This document shows positions 25,141 to 36,850 of a DNA stretch of 64,000 nucleotides, piece by piece; within the stretch, counting starts at the first letter, position 1; each line of letters opens with the position of its first letter. Below the pieces are notes generated by a model, which ran no database searches, was not told where the DNA came from, and saw only the letters and a list, made by a program, of their open reading frames with translations. The stretch comes from Prinia subflava (lineage: Eukaryota; Chordata; Aves; Passeriformes; Cisticolidae). Position numbers and translations under genes: made by a program. The stretch lies in contig NC_086253.1 in assembly GCF_021018805.1 (NCBI RefSeq), forward strand, positions 14,324,735-14,388,734. The letters are read 5' to 3'.

Positions 25141-28100
25141 CTAAAATTTTCAGATCTTTTCTGTGAAACTTCAAAATGAAATATTTCTCTATAAAATCCT
25201 TCTGAGACATCTATACAATTCTGAAAGGCTTGAAACAGCCACAAGTGAAATTAAAAAAAAAATGCACTTTGAATAAGGAAAAAAATATAATAATATTGCA
25301 ACAAAACCAAATTTTCCATCTAGTTTTTCAGCAGGGTCATCACTCAACCCTGGGATATGGCTATATTTTCTGTAGGGCATAAAAGAGCTGATCTGTGTCT
25401 GCTAGAAGCAAGGTGACAAAGTAGCACCACCTCTGAGAGTGAAATGAGCCGTGTCACTAGACGTGTAGTCTGAGCCTTAAAAGCTCCTGCCAGAGGAGCT
25501 GCAGCACTTTGGCTCCCCGCGGCACAGGGCAGGCTGGAGGCACTCAGTGCATCCCCCAGCACAGGCAGGTGATGGGGTGCACTGAACACACATCACTGTG
25601 TGAGCAGCCAGGTGAGCCCCCTCTGCAGCTGATGGGAGCAGCTCTGTGTCAACAGGGGTTTGCTGCAGGGCTCTCCTGGCCCTGAAGGGCTCTGCTGCCA
25701 AGGCAGAGAGTACTGCTCAAGCTCACCAGTAGGCTTTCCTCTTGGAGAGATGCAAACATCTACAACCCAGCCTCCATTGACAAAATGCTCTTGCACAGGC
25801 CAGCTCACAATCCTCTTTCCCTGGTGGGAGAATTGGAGGCATTTCTGTGTCTGCAGGATCCTTGGAGATGTAATTGTAAGAGGCCACCTTGCTGCCAAGT
25901 ACAATATTGCTGCAGCCAATAATCACACTCAGGCAGTTTTTAACTGAGGTCATGATCGTTCTAAGCACAAACCTGTCTTCACAACCCCTCTGGATGATAA
26001 GGGAAAGGTGGAGACACAAAGCTAAAGGAGCTGGTGGAGGTCACTGAACAACCTGCAAGCAGGGCTGCCATCAAGGAACTCCAAGTTCTTAGCTCTGCTG
26101 CTGGCCAGAGCCCCAGGTGAGTGGTGAGAACAAAGCCACTGAAAACCTACACATTATTCATAACTTGTCACACAACTACTTTTGTGAAACAAGGAAAATC
26201 TCCACCACCCTGATTCTGGAGATATGAATCAAGTTTCAGGTGATGGACAGGTTTTTAAACTCTATTTTTTTTAAGCTAAAAGCGTGTTCAGAGGGTGTGT
26301 GAGTATACAACCATCTTTTATCTAGTGCTTTCACACAAATATATAAACCAAAGATTGGCATAAAATGGCAATTGTTTGAAGCCTTTGGCTTATAGTGTAT
26401 GTGGAGAAGCCAAAGAGAAGAGCCAGTGGTTTTCCATCACCTACCATCCCTCCATCCAGGCTGAACTCCCAAGTCCCTGATCCTTGGCTCTGCCACAGCA
26501 GCTGCCAGGGGACAGACTCAGGCTACAAACCACAGACACAGACACCTGCGAACAACAGGACTGGAAAAAATCAGACAGGTACCTTTCTGCACAAACACTC
26601 GATGCAACTGAAAACTGACAGAGAAGTCCTAAACTCTTGCCAGCATTACTTACAATTCACAGGCACTTGGGTAGCTATTCTCAATCTGGCTGACTTTATG
26701 TGAACTTCTGCTAAGTAACCCCATAGGTGCTGGCTAACACCAGATTTCACATGCCATTTGAACAGAAGAGGCTCAACAGTGAGCCAGCAGAGCTGATGAA
26801 AAGCAAATCACCGAGTCAGTTTACTACCAATGAGCTCCATTAAGTGACTGTAATGTAGTTCATCACCCTGGAGTAGTCCCTGTCCCTCACTAATCTAATG
26901 GTAGTATTGACAAGAACCATTTACACAGCTCCCCCCAAAGGTTACCACTGTTTGTCAGGACTCTCTGTGCTCGGGATGTGCTTGTGGCCCTCGCTGACAT
27001 CCCAGCCTTGCCCCTCCTCTGGGCAGAGCCCCCGTCCCAGGTGGCACCGACTGCGCACAGGTCACGGTGCTGCAGCCAGGCACCGGCTGTGCCACCCTCC
27101 AAACATCTGCTGGGGATTAACAGGGACAGCACAAACCTATCCTGAGGGCTGAGATAATGCAGAGAAATCGGTTGTTTGACAGCAGTACCTTGCCACCAGG
27201 TATCAGCTAATCTGCATTAAGCCTAGCCAGCTGTTTCTCGTGGTCAGTGTGCATCCTCCCCTAACGCCAGGCCCTATCACAGAGCTGCAGTTTTATGTCC
27301 TTGATCATTAAGTGCATCCACAGCTTAGTGTTACATCTTCTACGTAAAAATGAAAACGAAATGATGAAATAATGAAAAATAAAAATCACCGGTCCCTCAA
27401 GCACCACCTCTGAGCTTTAACTAGCAAGAACTAGCCCCAGGATTCTAAATGCATGGATCTTTCTGGCTAAAATGTCTGCTTTTCAACCCCATTCCTTCTC
27501 TGTTTTATGATGATGATCTGAATTGTCCAAACATCACTGCTATATTTGGATAAAGTCTCATCTCTTCAACATCCAGCTCTGTCTAGAAAATGAAGGAAAA
27601 CCACAGCAGCAAAGCCCTCCTGATGCAGATGAGAGGAAAGACAAGAGGAGCTAATGTGGACAATGGGCACTTTAAACCCTCTCATGCTTACAGTGTAAAT
27701 AGATAAATTAGAGAAGCACTACTTGAAGTATAAAATTATCTTGGTCTTTTAAAAATAGCTTAAACTGCTTTAAAAAATAAAAATATTAGGAAAAGAAAAG
27801 GGAAAAAGAAAAGCTGTTGAAATTCTACTTAGCTTCCCACCTAGATTCACAGATACAGCCAGATGCTCCAAAGGTGCTAGAGGCCACTTTTTGAGATAGT
27901 CTCAAAAGAGACTTCGAGAGAGGATCACAGGATCAGGGCAGTCCTTGGGATGTAATCCCTGGCAAAGAGGGACAAGATGAGAAGAGAGGCAGCAGGGGAA
28001 GGTCTCAGACCTTTGACTCTCTAAAACATCTCAACATTGCTCGATGCTCTCCAGGGGACATGCTGTTTGAGACACTTGTGTCTCTGAGCAGAAAAAGACC

Positions 28101-28267
28101 AGATTTGCCCCACGTCTGGAGGTGTTTGCTGCAGGACCTCTAAAGCCACTGTGTCATGGGGCTTGCTTATTCCCCAAGCAGCTGCCATGTACCTGCTCCT
28201 GCTCAGCTCTAGGGCCACCAGCTGCTTCTGCAGCTCCAGGTGCACGGGTGACCTTATGGTGGAGCTG
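25141..28267. other. No gene seen; one GC-richer patch and one CpG-retaining block
   Basis: Overlapping opposite-strand frames at 25340-26020 (up to 108 codons) and 26395-27150 show no domains. The 27130-27420 segment retains several CpGs, has homeodomain-type ATTA cores and lacks long frames. It could be a conserved regulatory block (see findings). The stretch just before 28268 continues a minus-strand open frame that runs into the inverted-repeat arm. Confidence 0.45.
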
Positions 28268-28504
28268 AACCAGGACCCTGGTGTTTGGTGTTTGTGAACA
28301 AAATATATAAAGCAGACATGAAGTTCCAAACTGAGCAGAGGAACTTGCCTGCCTGCCCAGGGCTGTGCATGGTGGGGACCCCTTCTCACAGAGAGATCTA
28401 AACATCTCCACATCTTCTGCACAGCCTTGGGGAAGAGACCAGGTCATAAAGCCACACCACTTGCACCAGAGCCCAACAATCCATGATACTTCTTCCTAAT
28501 GCAT
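28268..28504 (-). repeat. Inverted-repeat arm A (~237 bp), unknown family
   Basis: Its reverse complement matches 30243-30480 along its length, at roughly 88-90% identity by eye with only a few small gaps. The shared block begins at a 'CATTAGGAAG' end and finishes near 'AAACACCAGG'. Outside these limits the two sites differ. A minus-strand frame (28021-28422) runs through the arm and 250 bp further and gives no recognised protein. It is probably a dispersed repeat, or part of an LTR or retrocopy, that I cannot name. Confidence 0.85.
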
Positions 28505-30242
28505 GCAGGATAGTTATTATTTTCCCATTATTTTCACTTTTTTCTCTCCCATGCAACAGGCAGCTTGCAGGGTCAAGGAGACCAAGGAAACAAAGCACAG
28601 AAAGCTGAGGAAATCACTCAGACAGTGTTACTCTAGTGGGAGGCAGCCAGTGCTGATTCTGCTCCTACTGAGCAGCACATAAGAATAGTCATTAAGTTCA
28701 ATAGAGCAAGGCCACACAATAGAAGAAGAAGAAGATTACCTCCTTTTTCCATTTTCTTCTGTTAACACAGAAAAAGATAATAAAAAGAATTTCTCACTAT
28801 TCCCAGTATTTGCATAAATGTACTCTAATGATCAAAATATGGATCTCTGACACAAAAGCTTTTGGGCCAAATCCAACAATTAATCAAACCTTCCCAGCCC
28901 AGATGAGGATTCCCACCAGAAGATGAAGTCATCTGATCTTAGAAAGTAAGATAGCTGCTGTAATGGTATCCCAGCCTCCCTCCACAGAGAAAGGTTCACT
29001 GACAGCAAAACCTCTGCTCTGTGACAAGCAATGGAGAAGCTTTGGATATCTTGCCCTTCCAGGGCCAGGGAAAGGCCTGTAGATCCTTTAGTACTGAAAA
29101 CTAAAGTTGAGCATAACTGAGAAAGCAGCTATTTGCTTCCAGTCGCTCTAACAACCCATACCCTTTTCTTCCTCTCTAAAAAGAGGGTACTTGCCTACAT
29201 ACATCATGTGCTGTTTGGGCTATTAGTTTCAGGAATATAACCACATCCACATTCCTCTCCAAATATCCTCTACATAATCCACCAGTACATTTATAAATTA
29301 ATGCACAATAGAGATGCTGAGACTGCCAAGTAAAGTCTCCAAAGACAGAAAATGCAGAATTAAAGCTGGTCACACACATGCTGTTTTACTTCAAATACAG
29401 TTGGTGTTTTAATTGGTGCACCTGGAAAGAGCTGGGTTATGCAGTGAATTCAAGTGTTGTCCATGGCAGGCTTTCCACATTTGTCACAAAAACCATGAGG
29501 AGAAAATACAAATTAGAGGTGGAATAAAAATACCTTAATTGCTTAAAATGAAATGTCACCTAGACATAGGACATTCTGTGAGCCTATGCCAGAAGGAACC
29601 TTTCTGGTACTAGATGGTGTTTTCAGGCCAAGTGGCATGAGAATGGTTGGTAACTAATGTCACCTTCTTAGTTTTCCAGAGGTCATGGATGGATAGTGAA
29701 CAGTGGCTGTGGAGTGGATACACAGCAGTGAGGAGGAATGCTCCTGGCTGTGGGTGAAAACACTTGGACTTATTTCTGTGTTCTGTGGCCCAGGGCCTCA
29801 GTGGCTCAGAAAATACAATAAACAACAAAAGGTACTTTCAGTGAGCTTGTGCTTAGTTTCTCAGTGGCAAAATGGGAATTATAAGATCACCCAAAACTCA
29901 CAGCAAAGCTGCGAAGATGTAGATGTATGCCTGTAATGTTTTTGTGACATCAGAAAAATGTCCAAATAACAAAAATCCCAACTCTTCACTGTGTGAAACA
30001 AGAGTCCTGTGGAAACTGCAATGCAAGGTCAAGCATTCCAGCCTCAAAATCCAGAGCATCCAGACTGGAGCTTAGGAGGCTCCCCCAGCAGGGGTGTGCA
30101 CCAGCTGGATGAGCTCCCCCTGCTCCCAGCTGCTGCTGCAGCCCCTGCTGGGATGGCCACCCTGGGCACCCAGCTGCAGTGCCTGATCCTCTGTGCCAAA
30201 CCCTCCCTGGGCCTGATTCAGGCTGTGGGCCAGACCTTAGGG
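28505..30242. other. Spacer between inverted-repeat arms, no gene seen
   Basis: A 1.7-kb spacer with frames under 80 codons. It contains a MIR-like remnant (29846-29940). A GC-richer patch at 30060-30240 is rich in CTG/CAG-like words and adjoins arm B. Confidence 0.55.
29846..29940 (+). mobile_element. MIR-like (CORE-SINE) remnant
   Basis: 'CTTGTGCTTAGTTTCTCAGT' then 'GGCAAAATGGGAATTATAAG', 'ACTCACAGCAAAGCTGCGAA' and 'GATGTATGCCTGTAATG' follow, in order, the MIR 3' half: 'gcctcagtttcctcatctgtaaaatgggataata', 'cctcacagggttgttgtgagg', then 'aatgcatgtaaagtg'. The match is collinear and diverged. Confidence 0.58.
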
Positions 30243-30480
30243 ATACATTAGGAAGGAGTATCGTGGATTGCTGGGCTCTGGTGCAAGTGGAGTGGCTCTA
30301 AGACCTGATCTCTTTCCCAAGGCTGTGCAGAAAGTGTGCAGAGGTTTAGATCTCTCTGTGAGTAGGGATTCCCACCATGCACAGCTCTGGGCAGGCAGGC
30401 AAGTTCCTCTGCTCAGTTTGGAACTTCATGTCTGCTTTATATTTTTTTGTTCCCAAACACTAAACACCAGGATCCTTCCA
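30243..30480 (+). repeat. Inverted-repeat arm B (~238 bp), unknown family
   Basis: Second copy of the arm at 28268-28504, in opposite orientation. Both copies share a 'GGCAGGCAGGCAAGTTCC' stretch and the 'TGGAACTTCATGTCTGCTTT' stretch without a mismatch. After 30480 the similarity to the other copy is lost or very weak. Between the two arms a hairpin with a 1.7-kb loop could form in theory. Confidence 0.85.
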
Positions 30481-32439
30481 GATTCACAGGAGGCTGCTGA
30501 ACCTGGAAGCAGCTTTGCATTTCAGTGAATGCAAACAGGCACTAAGCACCACAAAGCTTACAGCTCAAGGCTAATGCACCTAAACGCATCCCTTCACTCT
30601 GTGCAAAGTGCTCTGAAGGTGGAAAACATGAGGGTGTTGTTTTGGCAGACACCAGGATCCTAAATGCAACTCTGTTTTTTCCTACTTCATCCTGAAGTTG
30701 TTAAAATTCTTTGAATATTAAATGTCCAGCCCCACTTTCAGGGTTGACTTAAATGCGGTCTCCAAAAAATGTGCTGAATATTATTCATTTCTCAGAGAAT
30801 CAAAAAGCTAGAGGCCCTTTGATGGGGTTGCTTGCATTTTTAAATCACATGCACACACACTAGTTAGAAGACTTTGGCAATTATGGTTATATATGCCAGT
30901 ATCAGACAAAAATGCACAATGCAAAATTCAAGATGTTTAGAACTTTATTATATTTTTTGTGTCTTTAACTTGAATCTCTCCCTCACTACACAGTGCAGTA
31001 CCAGTGTCTGAAGAAATTAAGAAATGAAGGCCAGAATAACGAAAAAGTGTGGAAAACTACAGCCTGCTGCCTTCCAAAAACCAAATTCCTTTACACTCAC
31101 TAATGAACACAAGGAAATTATTTTCCCCCAGTCCTAAATATGGATCTTATCTTGTATCTGGGTCTTAGAAAAAGGATTCTGCAACTTCTTCAGGGAATGT
31201 TTATGTTTCAATATTGATCACCTGAACTGTGTTAGTCAACTAACCCTGTAGGAGCTGATATGGAATAAACTCTAAGTCAGAACACTTGCTCCTGGAAACA
31301 GCATACTTGAAGATAAAAGACAAATTTGAACAAAATTTGTAGTACAGGCCTGTATGTTGGAGTATTTATTCACCATGCAGAAGACAATCAGGCTCCTCAC
31401 TGACAAAGCTGGATTGCTGGTGACCCCAGCATCCACAGCAGGACACTTCCCACGCTCTGCCCCATGCAGTTCCTAGACCGGCTCTCAGTCCTGGTTCTCC
31501 TGGTCAGTCAGAAGTTAAATATGCAAAAGTACAACACAAAACACTCCAGTGCCCGACATTTTGGCACCCAGAATCCTTAGAGCAAGCGGAGATTTTAGCA
31601 CTAATTTATACCAGGCTTATACAAGTGGGCATGGGCTCCTCTGGCTGGCACGGACAAGAGGCAGGTGTGGTTCAGGAGTGTTTAATGATGGTGTGCCTGA
31701 GCAAATATGCCCTGCCTTTCTGCAGGATTTATTAATCAAGCACAGCAACGTAACAGTGTCACATATACAGCTGCAGGACCACAGCTGGCTCTCATCTGGC
31801 CAGCTTAGCCACAGGCAGAACATTCATGTCTGTCTTTCCTTGCCTTTAGTGGGATCCTCTAGTTTGCATGGCTGACAGGGAGCCACTCAGATTATCTCAC
31901 ACAAGTCAAGGAAAGATGCAAAATTTAGGTGCTTAGGAGAGTCTAGGTGCTTCCATGCCAAAGGAGATCATCTGCTAACAGTGCTCTTGATCACACATGT
32001 TCTTCTGTGTTCAACACCCAACACAGGCCTTTCCCACAAAATTCAGTAAGAATAGGATGCTCCCTCCTCCACACTGCCTTTAATCCTATATCCTCATGAT
32101 TAATGTCTTTGTGTGAGAGGTAACAGTGCATTTTTTTTTTCCAAAGTCTTTTAACCCAGCTTCTAGCATTCAGCATAGGAGTAAAGTCATGAAAGTATGC
32201 AGTGGGTTTTGGAGGACTTTCTCTGTCCCTCCTCTTAAAATTGTTCCTCTTTTCTTGAAGCAATTACATATCTACTGGGGCAAACCAAAAGTGGTTTAGC
32301 TAGGTTATAAGTGGGTTCACACTCCGCTGAGGGTAGAGGCAACTTAACAAAACAAATACCCAGCCAAAGTTGAAAAACATGAATTATTTTGAGAACATTT
32401 TCCCCCAAACACCCTGAGGTGGAGTAATTAGGTTTTCCT

Positions 32440-32560
32440 GGGAGAGACACAAGCAAGTCTGAGTGCCAACCCACAGGAAGGGATTTAAATGTGGGTTTCT
32501 CCTATCTCTACGATGTGGGTGTCACTAATGTGATTGTCTCCCAGTGTGGGTATTCTTTGC
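32440..32560 (-). mobile_element. MIR-like/tRNA-derived SINE remnant, minus orientation
   Basis: 'GGGATTTAAATGTGGGTTTC', 'CTACGATGTGGGTGTCACTA' and 'CTCCCAGTGTGGGTATTC' follow the order of an old amniote SINE in antisense: 'ggatttgaacctgggtctcc', 'cacatcccaggtgagtgcccta', 'accactgggctatgg'. It is badly diverged, and the resemblance is from memory. Confidence 0.42.
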
Positions 32561-33456
32561 CACTCTTCTGCGCATGGGGGGAGGAAGACTCTGGAATTGC
32601 CTTTAGACCAGGATTCACAGGCTGGAAAGAAGCCAAGCACCTTACTTGTCATCCCAGCAAAGTCTCAGCATGCTCTGGCATTCAGATCTGCAAAAATTTC
32701 AGCTCACCTCTGAGTTTGCTGCTGCCACCCATGTGCCAGCCCTGCCACCACCCAGCCAAGACCCAGCAGCACAGAGCTTGCCTGAATTCTCTCCCTCAAT
32801 GCTTGCTTCCTCACTGCCCTGATACTGCCTGTCTGCCCTGGAAATAAAGAGCATCCAGCAACAAACCTGGGTTCTACCTGGCAAGGAGGAATCACAGCAG
32901 CTTCCAGATACAACTCATCCAGCTGGGATCACCTTGCTTTTTAGTAGAGCAAGGAGGACAGCCTTTCTCCTGTGTCAGGGACCTGTGTAAGTGTGGCTGC
33001 CTGGCCCAGGGAGGTCACAATCCAGCACTTCCTCACAGCCATGTGTTTTGGGGTACAGAGTCTCCAGCTTTCTCTGCTATGCTGGGCACATTTTGCCTGA
33101 GCACAGATATGAAGGAGAATGTTGTTCCAAGCCAGCACTGCAGACAATCCCTCAAGGTTCAAAAGTCTGTCTGCATGTTTACATTGAACAACATCATCAG
33201 ATAAGCTGTGCTGCTTTTCCTCTCTCCTGTGTTCTCTCTCATACCCTGTGGTCCGTGATTTTCATACCCCTTCTGCTCAGTGTCTGTTTGAACAGCAACA
33301 GGAGGCACCAAGAATAGCCCTCTAATCTCTACTCACTTCTTATCCCTCTGATACCTTCAGAGGGAATGTAGGATGCCTTTGCATTCTTTTCATCCTCTGC
33401 CCAGGCATGCTCATTGGAGGCTACATCTCTGTTCTGCAGCAGAACCTGTTAATAGC

Positions 33457-33478
33457 TTGTTTTGTTTTGTTTTGTTTT
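33457..33478. repeat. (TTTTG)n microsatellite
   Basis: Four tandem TTTTG-type units in a row. Simple repeat, probably length-variable. Confidence 0.9.
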
Positions 33479-34010
33479 CCCATAGTGACAGAGTTTTGTC
33501 ATACGATGGTGTATGTCATGTTCTTCATTTTTGGTGCCATCTTCTATTCAGGTCCACAGGGCCACTCATTATGCTGGTTTGACTCCCATTGTTTCCAATT
33601 TTTAAGATATTTCTGCAACTTTTGGAGTTTTCATTTTAAGATGACTGATTCCAGGGATTTGAATAATTTGCCAGGGAACAAAAGAAGCAGCCAGGAACAT
33701 GGAATTTGGCATTGACCCAGCCCTTCATTCATAATAAAACTTTAAAAAAATCAGCAATGACTCAGCACTGGCATAATTCACAAACCAGAAAGACTAGCTT
33801 CCCTACTCTACAATTGCATTAGGAGGTACTTAATCACAGCAAATAACATAGTGGATATTTTATTTTTGAAACCATATGCTGTTGTGTTCATCTCCTGAAA
33901 TTGCTGTAACACATGGCCTCTCATTTAAAATATCCTTGTCAGATATAATTGGCAAAAGTCATCAGATGAGGCTCACGTCATATAATTAGATATATTATAT
34001 TAGGCTGAAT

Positions 34011-34031
34011 GCATTACTTTAATAGTAATGC
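34011..34031. repeat. Short perfect hairpin
   Basis: GCATTACT (34011-34018) and AGTAATGC (34024-34031) are perfect inverted copies with a five-base loop in AT-rich DNA. No associated gene or terminator context, so probably chance. Confidence 0.6.
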
Positions 34032-35298
34032 CACAACATACACTAACATGATGTTTTAAAGTACAAGCAACTTCTTGACCTTCTTGAGGCAATAACTCTG
34101 ATTCTCTGTCATTTCATTTTGGCAAAAATCTATTAAAAATATGTTGGGTAACTTGTTTGGGCCCTCCTAAGCCTCCTCATCCAAGCACACCTGTTGTTGC
34201 AGATCCCTACACCCACACAGCTCAGCTCAGCCCTCTGCTCCAGCACCTCCACGGGCACGGGATGAGGAGGGGCTGGGGCACTGCTCCCCACCCCCAGCAT
34301 CACACTGGGCCTTTGCAGCATCACGTAGCCAAACCACTGCACAGACCTGCTGTTCTTACAGCTCCCCAGTTCTTACAGGGCAAGGATCCAGTGCCCAATC
34401 CTTTGGATGCTCATCCATCACATTAGAAAACAAGTTATTTTCCTCCTTGCTGTTATGCACTGTACTATTGCTAATAACCATAAAATGGCTTTTGCTTGCT
34501 TAGTGATACCAGGTACTCCATCTAAAGGGAAGAGGAAGCCTAAGTTTTACATGAAGGAAAACACCTTAACGAAAAAAAGGCAATGGCCACACGGTGACTC
34601 ACTGCTTCCTGATGATATTCGGGTTTTTGAATAACAGTGTGGGTGTGGATGTCTGGGTTTTGGGTGGGTTTTTTAAGTTAACAATCTGAAGACGCCCCTT
34701 GGTTTACCCTGTGATGCTCCTGGCTTCCTGTCTGTGTCACAGTAGAGATGAGTTCACAATGCCTGACGTGCCTCAGTTTCTCTAGCACGCCTGTTGCAAC
34801 ATCAGTACTAGGAACTGAATTGAAATACTGGTAGGAAAAATATAACCATCTACTTCTAGAGTTCTACGTTGCTGGACTGTATCCACATACAGGATTTTTA
34901 ACACCAAAAAGTGCACGCCATCTCCTTTGGCCTCCACTTTACCAGAGTAAAGCTATTAGTCTGCTAGCTTGTTTCCCAGGAAGGATGTGCCTATTCTCAA
35001 GGCTAATTATTCCAGCAAACAATCACAACTCCTCACTGACCCAGTTAGGCTGTTGGAGAAGCTGGGGATGATTTCTTACCCACACAAGTGGCCCAGCAGA
35101 TGCAGCAGCACTGCCCTCTGTGTCCACCCAGGGGGTGCTGGTCCAAGAAGGAGCAGCTACTGCTGGTCAACCCACAGCTGCCCTCTGCTGCGGGATGTTT
35201 CTGGGATGCACCCACAGAGGATATTATATTATACGCACACAATAAAGTAGGGGCAGAATTCAAAGTTTTATTGCATTCCTTTGAAGCTGAATATATTC

Positions 35299-35736
35299 AA
35301 CAAAGATGGTGAAGGGCCTTGAGAGGAAGCTGTGTGAGGGGCAGCTGAGGTCACTTGGTCTGTCCAGCCTGGAGAAGAGGAGAATGAGAGGAGACCTCGC
35401 TGCAGTCCAGAACTTCCTCATGAGGGGAAGTGGAGGTGCAAGCACCGCTCTTTTTTCTGTGGTGACAGTGACAGAACCTGAGGGAATGGCCTGAAGTTGT
35501 GTCAGGAGAGGTTTAGGTTGGATATTAGAAAAAGGCTCTTCACCAAGAGTGTGGCTGGACTGGAATAGGTTCCCCAGGGCAGTGGTCACAGCACCAAACC
35601 TTACAGAGTTTAAGAAATGATCTGGGACACATGGTGTGACTCCTGAGGGTGGTGATGTGCAGGGTTAGGCGTTGGACTCGATGATCCTTGTGGGTCCCTT
35701 CCAACTCAGCTCATTCTGTAATTCTGTGATTCTGTA
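35299..35736 (+). mobile_element. CR1 LINE 3'-end fragment, plus orientation
   Basis: The segment runs through the diagnostic avian CR1 order: 'GTGAAGGGCCTTGAGAGGAA', 'CTGAGGTCACTTGGTCTG', 'CAGCCTGGAGAAGAGGAGA', 'GGTTGGATATTAGAAAAAGG', 'GTTCCCCAGGGCAGTGG', 'GATGATCCTTGTGGGTCC', 'CTTCCAACTCAGC'. It ends in three ATTCTGTR octamers (35713-35736), the typical CR1 3' terminus. It is a 5'-truncated copy of about 440 bp, without coding capacity, and fairly well preserved. No target duplication is evident, as is usual for CR1. Confidence 0.95.
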
Positions 35737-36780
35737 TTGCCAAGGTCTGCTTATCGCTTAGGTCTTTACAGCTAGACACACATTCAGGCATCAAATTACT
35801 GCCTGCAGCTTGTATTCAGGTGAGGAATAACATCACATAGGGACAAAAACATTACACACTACCTTGTCTGGCTTCAGGGAAAAAATTATTCACTTCTAAA
35901 CACAAACTTCTTCCCAAAGAAAGCACAGATTTCTTTTCAACACAGCCATGGCTCCCTCATCCATGCAAGTTAGACTGATTCATGTCACAGATACAAGAAT
36001 TACACAAAATTAGGATGGTTTGTCCCACAGGAAATTCTAATCCATCCCGATCTGATTTTATCAAATCAGTTAGCAAATCTGAGTCTTCAAAATGAAAACT
36101 TAGACACAGAGCTATGGAAGTGGCAGGTCCCAGAATGGGCAGGCTGGAAGGTGCAGAGGACTGTACTGGCCAGCCCCTGTCCCCTGCAGTGGCTGCTGAT
36201 GCTTGCAGAGGATACACTGAGCACAAGGACTCTCCATCTTCCCCTGGCCCAGCCATCTGTGACTGAGACTTCAGCACCTGAGGGATGCAATGTGTTTATT
36301 TGCTACAGAGAGACTGACCTTTCCTTTCTCATTTAATACCTTTGAGACCATTTATATTCTTAATCTCCATGTCATTCAGTAACAATCAATTCTACATAAT
36401 TACATACAGTGTGGAACAGATTTTCCTTGTGTTTATACTGCATTCTATTTAATAATTTCTGTGGGTGCCTCTGAATCTGTTAAACTAAGAGAACAGCATG
36501 CAATCTGCATAAATTTCTCTCTAATATCTCTAAGGTTTTATAAAACAATGCATTATTCCATTCACAGTACTTTGTCTTTTCCAAGCCAAAGAGTACCAAA
36601 CTACTGTGAATGTCTTACAGTTTTTGTTTCAAGTTGGATTTTTTGTTTGGTTGGCTTGGATTTTTTTTCTTAATTTTTCTGTATCTTTTCTTGAGTTATA
36701 CCAACCAGAACTACTTCTAGTACATGGTATGGGTTCATGAATTTAAATAGTGACATTATTATACTCCTTTATTGTTTTTC

Positions 36781-36850
36781 TCATCATATTATCATATCTC
36801 ATCATATGTATTCTATTATATTCATATCATATTCTCATCATATATGTCAT
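36781..36850. repeat. TCATAT-rich low-complexity tract
   Basis: Repeated ATCATAT and TATTCTA words over about 70 bp. A degenerate microsatellite. Confidence 0.75.

Larger units (their letters stand above)
30481..35298. other. No gene seen
   Basis: Almost 5 kb without a supportable gene. Frames reach 118 codons (32491-32847) but overlap opposite-strand frames and show no domains. A MIR-like remnant, a TTTTG microsatellite and a short perfect hairpin lie inside and are listed separately. Confidence 0.5.

Noticed and set aside
28021..28422. 133-codon minus-strand open frame through inverted-repeat arm A
   Set aside because: Arm B keeps part of the same frame, but this follows from high DNA identity. 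No protein family is recognised, and the frame is not preserved beyond the shared block.
34407..34634. Lysine-rich 75-codon frame ending in a basic stretch
   Set aside because: No splice context and no recognised family; short frames of this size are expected by chance.
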